Origin: Barthelona sp. PCE
Taxonomy: Eukaryota > Metamonada: BaSk clade
Assembly (NCBI GenBank): GCA_040285745.1
Contig: JAUFOR010000003.1
Coordinates: 1,054,001-1,118,000 of the forward strand
DNA: 64,000 nt
Direction: 5' to 3'
Position 1 is the first letter of the stretch. The number at the start of each line of letters is the position of its first letter. Both the position numbers and the translations under genes were made by a program. Below, one piece after another: positions 55,101-64,000 of the stretch. The notes below the pieces were generated by a model. It made no database searches. It saw nothing but the letters and a program-made list of their open reading frames with translations, and was not told where the DNA came from.

Positions 55101-55841
55101 CTAATAAGATTTCATGCATGCTGTGATGTTATCAAAATCTTGGTTCTTCATCTTAAACATATGACGGTGCAAGTAACTGTCTCTTGCTACATCAGCGACA
55201 TTAACAGTAGGTTTCTTCACCTTCTTTTCCATGTGAATACTAGGAACAATTTTTGCTGGTTGGAAGACATCCGGATCGCTTTCTTTTAACCCATGATTCA
55301 AGAATTTCTTTGATATTCTCTGCTTAGGTAAGCTTTCTAAATCAATAGTATTGTACAAATGATCTTGAGGTGCTCTATTAATACGTTTACGAGATTTTTG
55401 ATATTCTTTGCAATTCTTTGTAGGAATATAACGCCTTGAGGGCTTCCAGTTCTCTGTAAAATCCATCTCACCAAGCTTAGTATGTTTAGTATGAGCATAA
55501 AGTCTGGCTTCTCTCTCTTTGCAACGACGACGAATGGGAACTGTTTCTTCTGACACTGGTGGGGGTACAGGTCGCAGTAAAGGTCTGTCTGGACGATTGT
55601 ATGACGTTGGTTTTCCAGCAAATGTTGTGTCATACTTAATTTTTTTGACAGACAAACCTTCACGACGATACGGCTTTTCCTTTGGTGGTGTGACCATTTT
55701 ACGCTTAGGTCTGTGTTCTATTTTAACATAACTAGTGTCAAATATGTGAGATGTAGGTTGTCCATAGCAACGCTTCTGAGGACGAGGTATTTGATAGTCA
55801 ACAGTGTTGAAAGATGTAGCAAACGGTGCAGTTGATGCCAT
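55101..55841 (-). CDS. Basic hypothetical protein, possibly cytoskeletal
   Basis: This 246-residue protein starts at ATG 55841 (MASTAPFATSFNTVDY). The upstream part of the open frame has only a TTG. It is Lys/Arg/Pro-rich with little predicted order: YGQPTSHIFDTSYVK, PLLRPVPPPVSEETVP and repeated RRRCKERE-type clusters. It has no membrane segment, signal peptide or catalytic motif. Basic, Pro- and Tyr-containing proteins of this kind are common among microtubule inner and axonemal proteins, so a flagellar role is a plausible but unsupported guess. The leader is pyrimidine-rich (TTTTTCACTTTTCTACTCC). Confidence 0.75.
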   Translation of the reverse strand: MASTAPFATSFNTVDYQIPRPQKRCYGQPTSHIFDTSYVKIEHRPKRKMVTPPKEKPYRREGLSVKKIKYDTTFAGKPTSYNRPDRPLLRPVPPPVSEETVPIRRRCKEREARLYAHTKHTKLGEMDFTENWKPSRRYIPTKNCKEYQKSRKRINRAPQDHLYNTIDLESLPKQRISKKFLNHGLKESDPDVFQPAKIVPSIHMEKKVKKPTVNVADVARDSYLHRHMFKMKNQDFDNITACMKSY

Positions 55842-55971
55842 TTCACAAATAGAAATGGAGTAGAAAAGTGAAAAAAATGAATTCAAAAATTTTTGTTATG
55901 TAAACAACTTGTTTTTCTTTAGTTTTTACTCTGATGCACCACTCCTAACTAGAAATACGAGCCTGAGATTC

Positions 55972-56282
55972 TTATTGGCACTTCTTGGAAGAGAAACCGT
56001 TCTTTGCGACTCTCCTGACGTGCTTAAGGTAACGCATACGGCCAGTACCGGTGGAACGACGACGGGAGTTCTTTAAGGCCCAGTTGTAAGAACGCATCTT
56101 AGCCTCGGGATAACCACAGGAAGCACAGCGGCTCTTCTGGATGTGGTAGCTACGCTTGCCGCAACGAACACACAAAGTGTGGGATTTGGAGTTACGCTTA
56201 CCGAATGAGGCAGTACCTTTGGTCTAAATGTTAAGTGACGTAAAGAAACAAAGAAAATGTGCTAAACCCCCCTTTATACCAT
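55972..56282 (-). CDS. RPL37: 60S ribosomal protein L37 (eL37), two exons
   Basis: This small zinc-ribbon protein of the large subunit binds 5.8S/25S rRNA. The coding sequence is complement(join(55972..56223,56280..56282)). Exon 1 is just the ATG at 56282; after a 56-nt intron exon 2 gives [18 protein letters not shown]..., so the protein is 84 residues. It shows the family opening TKGTx[24 protein letters not shown], the second CxxC ([10 protein letters not shown]) and [14 protein letters not shown]. Cysteines of the zinc site are C19/C22 and C34/C37 by my count. Without the intron the conserved N-terminus would have no start codon. The C-terminus is shorter than in animals. Very sure of identity. 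Confidence 0.95.
56224..56279 (-). other. Spliceosomal intron, 56 nt, directly after the L37 start codon
   Basis: In the sense direction it begins GTATAA and ends CTTAACATTTAG. The acceptor side keeps the YTAAYWTTWAG form; the donor is the most diverged of the five. It separates ATG from the conserved TKGT start of eL37. Alternative upstream ATGs have no GTATG donor in frame. Confidence 0.8.
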
Positions 56283-56888
56283 GTTGTGCTGTTTAAGTAA
56301 GCACGGCATTGGGCTCTATACACCCTTTTCTTTGTTAAAATATACCATTGTTAAGATATCAGAGAATAAAAGGAAAAGAAGTTGCTTATAACGATACAGT
56401 CTTATTTACTTAGCAAAAAACATGCTTTGTGCCACGGTTCACCGGTACATCAGTGTGATTGGGTGAAATTTTAGCGGAAAAAGTACCCTCCACAGAAAAA
56501 ACTTCATTTTTTCATATGAAAACACTGTGACATGTGTGTAAATGTTATACAACACGAGTTAAATCGCTGCATAACTTGTAAAAGGTAAACAGAAGAAAAA
56601 TGGAATTTCTGTTGCTAAACCCTGTTTGTTGTAAAAATTGGTATTTTTTTGATGCTTTGTATTAAATAATTACCTCTCAATGAACAAAAATTAGTTATTT
56701 GTATGGGTTACCTATTCTAAACAAAAACAGGTTCGTTTTTATAATACTTATGTTGAAGTAAATCAACAAAAAGAAATCCCAATGTATCATAAAGGCCAGT
56801 TTTCGGATCCGGAGCACTATTACTAAAACAGATTGTTGCTATCAATTTTCACCTTTTCTTTATCCATTTTTTACTTAGATTGACTCAT
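56283..56888. other. Divergent intergenic spacer, 606 bp, the longest in the window
   Basis: This lies between the divergent starts of RPL37 and the coiled-coil gene at 56889. It is AT-rich. I see a 14-bp perfect palindrome (56509-56522), several poly-A and poly-T runs and pyrimidine-rich stretches near 56850-56870. I find no tRNA, conserved RNA or convincing reading frame. Confidence 0.5.
56509..56522. repeat. Perfect 14-bp palindrome TTTTCATATGAAAA
   Basis: The sequence equals its own reverse complement and lies in the RPL37 / coiled-coil divergent spacer. It could be a dimeric transcription-factor site; chance is possible in AT-rich DNA. Confidence 0.5.
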
Positions 56889-58730
56889 ATGTCATCCGTA
56901 CAGATTGCAAGGGAGGAGATGACGCGCTATCTGCACTCGTTACTGAACGAGGACCAGAATTCTCGTTCAATCTCTGATAAGAACGAACTTATCCGTGAGC
57001 TGGGCAAGTGTGCAAACTTCTTCGAGCAAGAGATGCGCACCTCCACGGAACAAATTCAAATGCTTCGTGTTAGTCTTCAATCAAGTGAAAACTCAGCAAC
57101 CTCATTACAGGAAGAACTTGAAGAAATGACCAAACGACTCAAGGCACTGAAGGACGCATCCCACATCCCTCGTAATAAGACCTCCAAGGAGGTTGAAGAG
57201 GAAGTATCAGCCTTACTTCAGGATATTGAAATCTTTGCGATTAACTGCAACGTTGATACAAGTTCTCTGCTCACCAAGAACATTCTTGCCGAAGTATGTC
57301 GTGGTTTTGACAGTGACATTATCTCAGAAGAGGAACGTATTTCGATTTTGCTTGATTTGAAATTTAAGAAATTGAGCGAATTAATTCTTTTATTAAAGAA
57401 CCGTATTAACCTCTATGAAGAGAATCTTTCACAAAAAACAGTTTTGGAGAAGTGGGGTAACATTAATATTTTAATCGAAGAAAATGATCGATTAAAGAGA
57501 GAGAATGATTTGCTTAGACAACGAGAAAAGCGTTATTTCAAGAAACCACTGTTACGCCGTAGAAATCAGGTTAAAACACCTGCTGAACATATGCGTTTTC
57601 TATCTTTTGCTTTACAAAATGAGTTAACAGTTGTTCGTGAACGTTTAGAGAAGTTTGAAGGCCGTTATGTCGATAATCCAGAAGAAATCCCAGCCGAATC
57701 ATTCGAAACAGAGTTGGAGTTCAACGAATTTATTACTAGTCTGCCAGATGGTGTTGAAGAAGAAGCCAAGGCACATGAACTGGCTGTGGAGGGTATGAAC
57801 AGATCGGAGCTCACTAATATGTATGAGACGAAGGTTTCCACACTAGAATTGAAGATTAGTGACTTACAAGATTATATCACAAATTACATCAATATTCAGG
57901 ACTCTATAAATTCTGCAAACAAAATATTAGATAATTTGGGTAAATTGCCAACTAGTAGCTTTAAGAAGAAGGATTACAGAAGAATAGAATCTCTATCTAC
58001 TGAGACTAATCAATTAAGTGAACAGAATTTGTTATTACTCTCTTCTTTGCGAGAAAATCAACAATCTTTGCGTCTTAACACTGATTTAGTCAACGATTTA
58101 GTGATGAAGAACAATTTATTGGAGCAAGTTATTGTTGAAAAGAATCGTCGTAATACACAGTTGTCCAGTGCATTGAAACAATATAACAGCAAGTATATTT
58201 CTATCAAATCCAGTCTTTCTTGCCTGTATTCACTTTGTCTTGAGATGCTGGGCTCAGTCATGGATGATAATCAAAAAGAAGCTATTGTATCAATTGTTAA
58301 ATCATTTGTTGCTGCTAACAACGTTACTTCAGATGAAGTTGATGATTTTGAAAGGATAATTCACGTTGAGAACTATGGTATCAATCTTTCTGAAGACTTT
58401 GTTGTTTTACATCTACTAACAACAATATTAAAGGAGTCTGGTGAGTATATTCCTAAAGAGCATCTGAACTCCTTCCAAAATCTCATCAGCTTGTTGCAGA
58501 ACGAGTTCTCCAGTCAACTGCGTAAGGAGTTCATGGATATCCTGCATAGTTATGACTCTGTACAGAATGAGAATTACGATATTTTGAAGGATAAAATTAG
58601 TAAGTTTATTTTGAAACGAAAGACACAGCGATTTGTACAAACAGATCCATTAGAGGTCACCAACAGACATATTCAAACAGAGACAATTGAAGAAGAACCA
58701 CGCAGAGGTAAGTCAAGAGCTAGAAAATAA
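56889..58730 (+). CDS. Coiled-coil protein
   Basis: This 613-residue protein starts at ATG 56889 (MSSVQIAREEMTRYL). It is coiled coil at about 25-90 and at about 185-260, 310-460 and 560-590, separated by helical or loop regions. It has a basic patch RYFKKPLLRRRNQVK (about 220) and a basic C-terminal end (RRGKSRARK). Mixed charged heptads and an ordered middle suggest a structural centrosomal or flagellar protein, but I recognise no family. It is preceded by the longest intergenic region of the window. Confidence 0.85.
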   Translation: MSSVQIAREEMTRYLHSLLNEDQNSRSISDKNELIRELGKCANFFEQEMRTSTEQIQMLRVSLQSSENSATSLQEELEEMTKRLKALKDASHIPRNKTSKEVEEEVSALLQDIEIFAINCNVDTSSLLTKNILAEVCRGFDSDIISEEERISILLDLKFKKLSELILLLKNRINLYEENLSQKTVLEKWGNINILIEENDRLKRENDLLRQREKRYFKKPLLRRRNQVKTPAEHMRFLSFALQNELTVVRERLEKFEGRYVDNPEEIPAESFETELEFNEFITSLPDGVEEEAKAHELAVEGMNRSELTNMYETKVSTLELKISDLQDYITNYINIQDSINSANKILDNLGKLPTSSFKKKDYRRIESLSTETNQLSEQNLLLLSSLRENQQSLRLNTDLVNDLVMKNNLLEQVIVEKNRRNTQLSSALKQYNSKYISIKSSLSCLYSLCLEMLGSVMDDNQKEAIVSIVKSFVAANNVTSDEVDDFERIIHVENYGINLSEDFVVLHLLTTILKESGEYIPKEHLNSFQNLISLLQNEFSSQLRKEFMDILHSYDSVQNENYDILKDKISKFILKRKTQRFVQTDPLEVTNRHIQTETIEEEPRRGKSRARK

Positions 58731-59153
58731 AATTGTAAAATTATTGTTTTTGAAATTTTGTGTTTTTGCATTTTTTGCACATGAATGTGATTGGTATCGC
58801 CTGGAAACCCTGTTTGAGATTGAATTAGGACATAAAAATGGAGAGTAGTGTAACATACATATCTGAGAAAAACCCTCCAAAATATTACCCTTTACATACC
58901 TGTTCATTGTTTATCAAGGGGTATCTACACAATACGACAGTTCAAAAATTGCATAAAGTAATCAACGAAAGTGATTTCTTTTTGGCAGGGTTTCATTGTT
59001 TTTCTTCATTCAAGTTTTGTGTACCGTTATAGGTACTTTATATTCATTTTCTGAACACGATGATCAACGAGGGAACTGAAGGCGTTTATAGACAAATGTT
59101 TTCAATTATCTTTCTTTTTCGAGCTTCTTTTCGTTTGTTATAGCAGGTTTCAC
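58731..59153. other. Intergenic spacer, 423 bp
   Basis: This lies between the coiled-coil gene and GSK3 exon 1. A 64-codon ATG frame occurs at 58838-59032, but it has no typical leader or recognisable motif, so I do not call it. The last ~60 bp are pyrimidine-rich (TCTTTCTTTTTCGAGCTTC) and probably form the GSK3 promoter and leader. Confidence 0.4.
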
Positions 59154-60540
59154 ATGCAAAAACCTACAAGACCGCAGAAAAGACAGCATCCATCGCTGGA
59201 AACGTCTTTCTATGCAAATAAGAATCAAAGACAGCTGAGCATGGGTATGCTTCATAATATGTTCAATGAGGGGGTACAGTTCCCCTTTAGAACACGCCTG
59301 TACAGGTTCAAGCTAATATTTAGATGTACATAGTGAGTCAGAAACTTTACACGAGATACAGCTGGGAGAGACTATTTCTGTTCCTTTTGGCGATGCAGAA
59401 AACCCCACAATGATCTCCTACGTTGTACAGAAGATTGTGGGAACAGGTAGTTTTGGTGTTGTTTTCCTAGCTACTTGCACACCCCCTGGAGGTGAGTCTT
59501 ACACGGTTGCCATCAAGAAGACATTGATGGATCGGCGTTTCAAGAACCGTGAACTCGCAACCATGAAATCATTACGGCATTGTAACGTTGTCAGATTCCG
59601 TTTAGCATTTTTTACTCCTTCATCTCAGAACGCAAACGACATATATCTTAATGTCGTCATGGAGTATTACCCAGAGACTCTAGCAAGAGTTATTAGACAT
59701 TATTTGCATCAACGTCAACGTTTATCAATTAATCTAATCCGTTTATATGCATTCCAGTTGCTTCGTGGGTTGTTCTATGTACATTCTAAGAAGATATGTC
59801 ACCGTGATATTAAACCGCAGAATATTCTTCTTAATCCCAGAACATCTCAAATAGTACTATGTGATTTTGGTTCAGCCAAGGCGTTGAAGGTAGGTGAACC
59901 TAATGTTTCTTATATCTGTTCACGTTATTATCGTGCTCCAGAGTTGATTTTTTCAGCTACCCAATATACAACTGCTATTGATATGTGGTCAATAGGATGC
60001 GTTATTGCAGAATGTTTAATAGGAAGACCATTGTTTCATGGTGAAACTGGTATTGATCAACTAATTGAAATTATGAGAGTTTTAGGAACTCCAGATCAGG
60101 ATACTATCACTAAAATGAATCCCAGTGGTTCTACTGTCTATCATCTACCTTCGATCAGACCGCATTCATTAGTTAAAATATTTGGTTTTGGATCAAGGAT
60201 TAAGCGAGATGTCAACATTCAGTATTTAGTGGATTTGATTTCTAGTTTATTGGTGTATGATCCTTCTCAACGTTTGACAGCAAAACAGTCATTATTTCAT
60301 CCATTTTTTGATTGTATTCGTAATGATGACTCAATCCCTATCGTTGTCCAATGGTCAGAAGAAGAATGGGGCCATTTCAGTGAGGATGAACGCCAAAAGA
60401 TTGGTTTCAACCCTCCAGTTAATTCTCATAGCACTCAAAACAATACTGAAAGTTTCAATGTGTCTGCAAACACAAGTACTCCTCATGATGAATCTCTTGT
60501 TAATAGACGAAAGAGGTCACATTCTACTGTGCGTTCTTAA
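59154..60540 (+). CDS. GSK3: GSK3/shaggy-family protein kinase, two exons
   Basis: GSK3 phosphorylates primed Ser/Thr sites and acts in many pathways, including flagellar length control in protists. The coding sequence is join(59154..59244,59324..60540), giving 435 residues. Exon 1 encodes a basic head (MQKPTRPQKRQHPSLETSF), and exon 2 joins it to DVHSESETLHEIQLGETISV before the kinase domain. The domain shows VGTGSFGVVFLA, VAIKK, HRDIKPQNILL, CDFGSAK and the activation loop SYICSRYYRAPEL, with the tyrosine of the GSK3 autophosphorylation site. The APE-DxWSIGC and late R motifs are present. All catalytic residues are intact. The C-terminal tail is Ser/Thr-rich. An internal start at 59410 would lose the conserved N-terminal beta-strand context. 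Confidence 0.92.
59245..59323 (+). other. Spliceosomal intron, 79 nt, in GSK3
   Basis: It begins GTATGC and ends GCTAATATTTAG. Splicing is phase 1 (ATG-G joined to AT). It contains in-frame stops, and removal links a plausible basic N-terminus to the kinase frame. Confidence 0.85.
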
Positions 60541-60614
60541 AGTATGTAAATGAAAAGTAAGAATATCATTTTACAAATAATTTAGGTTCAGTTGGACGGT
60601 AAAGACAACCGTGG

Positions 60615-63600
60615 TCACTGAAACTGTTTCATACGCTCTTGCACGTGTTCAAGGGTGAATTGTTGCACAGGAGCGACTTGACATTGTCCAAAGTGACTGC
60701 ACGCTGCTGATGGTGCTAGGCATGAGAAACAGAACTCATGAGTGCACGTGTGGCACCTCATGCTCTTACACCCTTCAATGTGCTCGAAAATAGTCAGGCA
60801 CTTCGGGCAGACGCGTATTGATGGCACATTCGAAATGTTGTTGAAGCGAATCGTCATCAGTGGGGCATGTCGAAGGCTGTTGTTAAGTTCATCAACATTT
60901 TTCTGACTCCACTGCTGCAGCTTCTGCGTGATAAAAAGTTTGAACTCGTTAGGGAGGATTCCACGGATGGCAAGTGGAAGACCATCACGAATACTTAAGA
61001 TGTTGTTGGGCAACCGCAATGTTGAGTCACAAAGTGCGACCGATGGAAGCATAGTGTCAACAGGTTGCATGATTACAGTGAATGAATGAAGCTCATGTGA
61101 GCCATTCATCCAGTAAACGAACTGGAGCATGTCGAGGGAGTTAAATCCTTGAAGCAGTTCCTTGAGAGTATCGCGTATATCAGAGGGAACATCATCTCTG
61201 AACGTGAAAGTGGAAAGTACTTGTTCAGCAGTGAAGCGGGGAGGTCCGCACATCAGAGCCTTGATCTCAGAGAAAGTAATGACGCCTAACTGCGCAGTAA
61301 GTTCATAAGCATTGAATGTGACATTCACCTTCCCGGACAGCTCGACCCAGGGTTCTGAAACCATTTTTCGTGCAAGCTGCAAAAATGCATCCATGTTCTC
61401 GGATGTGACTGGCTGATCTTCAACGCCGAAGAAGTTGAAGTTCAGGCCCTCGTGCTTCAACATGTTTAGATTGTAAGCTGAGTTGGTCGGAAACACTCTA
61501 TCAAAGACTGATTTTTCAGTAAGTTTGTCGAAATCTCCGCTAAGTGCATTAAGTATTTTTTGACCAACTTGTATATCGTCAACTGGCACTTGTAACACAA
61601 AGCAGCAGTACAAGAATCCACACATAGCCTGCACAAGGTCATCTGATGCTTCATAATCAAAGAAAGGTAATGATCGATGATCGAAAATGTGTTCCACGAA
61701 CTGAGGAATTGATAGCTGTTCCATACCATGCATTTTAATTGAAGCGCCGAAATAATCAGCACCACTCATGAACGTGTTGACATCTTTGAACACACGAATG
61801 AAAAATTCATCGAAAGTTTCATTTCTTTGAACAAATGATTTTAAACCTTCTTCACGATCATTATCACGTAAAAGCGCCTGCTTGGTGACAACGAACTGGT
61901 TGACCTGACGTCGGATGAGAGTGATACGATCTTGATCAGGTGCAATTGTGCGCCATTCATAGCAGCTGAGCTCATATATCGATGGTCTGAGTTTAGGATC
62001 TTGGGCTTGGCATCGTTGTATGATTTCAGAGTGAGTGCAGTCAGCTGGCAAAATCAAGTTAGTAATATCAGTTCTGTCATGTGCTAAAATATATGCAACA
62101 GTTTTACCAAGTGAAAATAAGTCACTTAGAAATGTTTGCGGTTGTCCAAATAACACTTCAGGGGCCATGTAACCGAAAGTTCCAGCCCCCATGGTTTGGC
62201 CACCCATGGTTTGGTTGATGGAGACACTGACACCAAAGTCGCACAATTTGAGTTTGGGATTGGATCCATCCTCATTACAGAAGACAAGGACGTTCTGGGG
62301 CTTGAGGTCGCGCAGAATGATACCAGTTGCATGCATCATGAACACAGACATTACGAGCTGATGAGCCATATCGTTTCTTGTCGAAACAGCAAGATACTGA
62401 AAATTGTTCAGGTATTGTTCAAGGTCGTAGGGCGCACGCTCAAGCTCGATGCAGACGAATTTCATTGACACTTCACCTCGTCTCATTTCTGGAACGAACA
62501 CCACGTTTTTGAGAGAAACAACACATGGGTGAAGCTTTGTTAGAACACGAAGCTCTCTTCGAAGTGCCTTAATGTTAAGGTTCAGACTTTCTTCTGATAA
62601 TCTTTGTGATACACATATACATTTGATAAACCGATCATTTTGCCTCAAAATTCCATTAGTCAAACCGAAATCTTCCAGACAACCATTCAAATAACTATCA
62701 AAATTAATGATTTTGGGCATGATTGGGAACATGATGGATGAAAGTTGTAGCTGCTCTAACGTTGCTGGCAATTCAACTGCAAAAGAAAACTCACAAATTA
62801 AATTATTCAACTTTCCGATACTTTCTTCAATAATATTCAACAAATTTCTCTTTGCATTCTCGAAAAGTACGGTTTCACATGCGACGATGTCCACACGATG
62901 ACGTTCTATTTGATCTCTTAACGAATAAAGCAAATCAAAATCTAAAGGATGAGGCTCTTCATTCTGGACCATTGCTTCTCTATATTCTGTGAATTGCTCG
63001 GATAACCCCGCTATCTGTCCAGCACTTTCAGTTAACGATGTATGTTTGTCAATAACCAACGTCATTGTGGAAATAACTTGAGAAGCTTGTGATGTTCCTT
63101 CAAAAAATGCGTTTGCACTGAAATAAGCATCAAAATAAGCATCTAAGTACTGCAATTCTTTGAACTTAGCTTCGTAAAGATGCATGTTTAATGCTCTGGT
63201 GACAGGGGATTCAATGCCTTCAAAAAGGGTTGAAAATGTTGAACTTAATGACTCATTGATTTGAAACTCAGCAATTATCCGCTCCATGTTGTGGATGTAA
63301 TTAATAACCAATCCCAACTCTTGAAGGTTTCTATCCAACTCTTCTGCTGGTGGATCAGAAGATAACCACTCAAAGAATCTTTCAGTTGGTATTTCAAGTA
63401 CTCGAATCTCATCAGCATATCCGTCAACCTGAGTTGTTAAATCATTGTACTGATTGTTTAAATCTGGGGAACGTTGGATTAAATCATCACGTAAAATGCA
63501 AAACATCTCAGTGTGAATAGCAAGCCTGAACCACAAATCATTATCTTCTGTTTGATCATCTGCAAGGATACCAAAATGTTCAAAGATCTTAATACGACCA

Positions 63601-64000
63601 AAACCATCGTCTGCACTCCATTCAAGCAGCATTTTTGTTCCATCTTGAAATGAGACGGTGAACAATGAGTCGGTTAGATTAGTAACATCAATAATCCCAT
63701 TAAGATGCATATACTTGGCCTCACTTTTTTGGAGTTGATTAATATGAAGAACTTTTGTATCAAAAAACAGCAAGTAACCATTTTCAACAGGATGAATGAT
63801 GTAGTTTGACTCATATTCTACTGCGTGTACATTAAAAATAAGAAAAAAAGAATGGATTGGATTCTTCAACAATATTAAGCTGTCCGCAAGTCTTTCAAAA
63901 ACCGTTCCTGGTCCTACAAAATCCTTACTTATGATTGCATCAAACCTAAAACACCCAATTTTAAAGACATATGCAATTTTTGGAAACGTGCAAAATAAAT
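60615..64000 (-). CDS. Protein kinase fused to an RBR-type zinc domain; cut by right edge
   Basis: The frame is open to the window edge, so at least 1127 residues are present and the N-terminus is missing. A helical region precedes a kinase domain with YxNF...ILRDLKPQNVLVF, LKLCDFGVSVS and GTFGYMAPEVLFG, so the catalytic Asp, Asn and DFG are intact. A clear glycine loop is not seen, though a lysine lies in IKALRREL. About 430 residues without recognised motifs follow. The C-terminus carries VCPKCLTIFEHIEGC, then SMRCHTC and HEFCFSC, matching the IBR/Rcat zinc ribbon of RBR ubiquitin ligases, where the GC cysteine is the catalytic position. A RING1 domain is not seen. The kinase-RBR combination is unusual. 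Confidence 0.87.
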   Translation of the reverse strand, partial: LFCTFPKIAYVFKIGCFRFDAIISKDFVGPGTVFERLADSLILLKNPIHSFFLIFNVHAVEYESNYIIHPVENGYLLFFDTKVLHINQLQKSEAKYMHLNGIIDVTNLTDSLFTVSFQDGTKMLLEWSADDGFGRIKIFEHFGILADDQTEDNDLWFRLAIHTEMFCILRDDLIQRSPDLNNQYNDLTTQVDGYADEIRVLEIPTERFFEWLSSDPPAEELDRNLQELGLVINYIHNMERIIAEFQINESLSSTFSTLFEGIESPVTRALNMHLYEAKFKELQYLDAYFDAYFSANAFFEGTSQASQVISTMTLVIDKHTSLTESAGQIAGLSEQFTEYREAMVQNEEPHPLDFDLLYSLRDQIERHRVDIVACETVLFENAKRNLLNIIEESIGKLNNLICEFSFAVELPATLEQLQLSSIMFPIMPKIINFDSYLNGCLEDFGLTNGILRQNDRFIKCICVSQRLSEESLNLNIKALRRELRVLTKLHPCVVSLKNVVFVPEMRRGEVSMKFVCIELERAPYDLEQYLNNFQYLAVSTRNDMAHQLVMSVFMMHATGIILRDLKPQNVLVFCNEDGSNPKLKLCDFGVSVSINQTMGGQTMGAGTFGYMAPEVLFGQPQTFLSDLFSLGKTVAYILAHDRTDITNLILPADCTHSEIIQRCQAQDPKLRPSIYELSCYEWRTIAPDQDRITLIRRQVNQFVVTKQALLRDNDREEGLKSFVQRNETFDEFFIRVFKDVNTFMSGADYFGASIKMHGMEQLSIPQFVEHIFDHRSLPFFDYEASDDLVQAMCGFLYCCFVLQVPVDDIQVGQKILNALSGDFDKLTEKSVFDRVFPTNSAYNLNMLKHEGLNFNFFGVEDQPVTSENMDAFLQLARKMVSEPWVELSGKVNVTFNAYELTAQLGVITFSEIKALMCGPPRFTAEQVLSTFTFRDDVPSDIRDTLKELLQGFNSLDMLQFVYWMNGSHELHSFTVIMQPVDTMLPSVALCDSTLRLPNNILSIRDGLPLAIRGILPNEFKLFITQKLQQWSQKNVDELNNSLRHAPLMTIRFNNISNVPSIRVCPKCLTIFEHIEGCKSMRCHTCTHEFCFSCLAPSAACSHFGQCQVAPVQQFTLEHVQERMKQFQ

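Noticed and set aside
58838-59032. 64-codon ATG frame between the coiled-coil gene and GSK3
   Set aside because: No typical leader motif, no recognisable domain and an ordinary length for chance in AT-rich DNA. It could be real but is not supportable from the sequence.
59410-60540. GSK3 starting at ATG 59410 without an intron
   Set aside because: Upstream codons keep open coding sense back to an intron acceptor at 59323, and an exon with ATG and a matching donor exists at 59154-59244.
1-64000. tRNA, rRNA, transposon, CRISPR or viral sequence
   Set aside because: Reading all spacers over 300 bp I saw no tRNA T-loop pattern (GGTTCGAATCC), no terminal repeats, no reverse transcriptase or transposase frame and no array of repeats.

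Overview
This is eukaryotic nuclear DNA from a very gene-dense, intron-poor, flagellated protist. I support 41 protein-coding genes in 64 kb, on both strands with no operon-like order. TAA, TAG and TGA are all used as stops, so the code is standard. Flagellum and centrosome genes (meckelin/TMEM67, CFAP221/PCDP1, CEP72-like, CEP78-like) show a ciliated cell. Five short introns share a GTATRN-like donor and a fused branch point and acceptor, YTAAYWTTWAG. This fused design is known from metamonads such as Trichomonas (GTATGT...ACTAACACACAG) and Giardia. A CCTTT-containing motif sits about 11-20 nt before many start codons and recalls trichomonad core promoters. I therefore suggest a metamonad-like flagellate; this is inference, and I cannot name a species.

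Layout. 1-8.2 kb: ubiquitin E1 (cut by the window edge), a propeller-like protein, an intron-bearing seven-helix protein, meckelin and a CCDC137-like ribosome-biogenesis factor. 8.2-25.2 kb: a CENP-T/S-like histone fold, coiled-coil rods, a pseudokinase, a lipid-anchored inositol 5-phosphatase, a 1700-residue XMAP215/CKAP5 TOG protein, an APC7-like TPR protein, a tandem HD-domain hydrolase, GINS subunit PSF2 and a small type I membrane protein that seems to start with GTG. 25.3-43.3 kb: another rod, LTV1, a PH-domain protein, a giant beta-helix multi-pass surface protein, a proline-rich membrane protein, COG8-like, CEP78-like, ALG5 and an RRM protein. 43.3-64 kb: cystinosin, CFAP221, MAD1, endonuclease III, two very small genes, a golgin-like coiled coil with an intron, POLE2, prefoldin 6 (intron), CEP72-like, an ASH2L-like SPRY protein, a basic protein, ribosomal protein L37 (intron straight after ATG), a coiled coil, GSK3 (intron) and a protein kinase fused to an RBR-type zinc domain (cut by the right edge).

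The functions are housekeeping and cytoskeletal: replisome (PSF2, POLE2), spindle and checkpoint (XMAP215, MAD1, CENP-T-like, APC7-like), cilium, secretion and glycosylation (COG8, ALG5), ribosome assembly (LTV1, CCDC137, L37) and signalling. I see no transposon, tRNA, rRNA or CRISPR. Convergent genes end 1-20 bp apart, and divergent start codons can be only 47-83 bp apart, so transcripts probably overlap at 3' ends and promoters are tiny.
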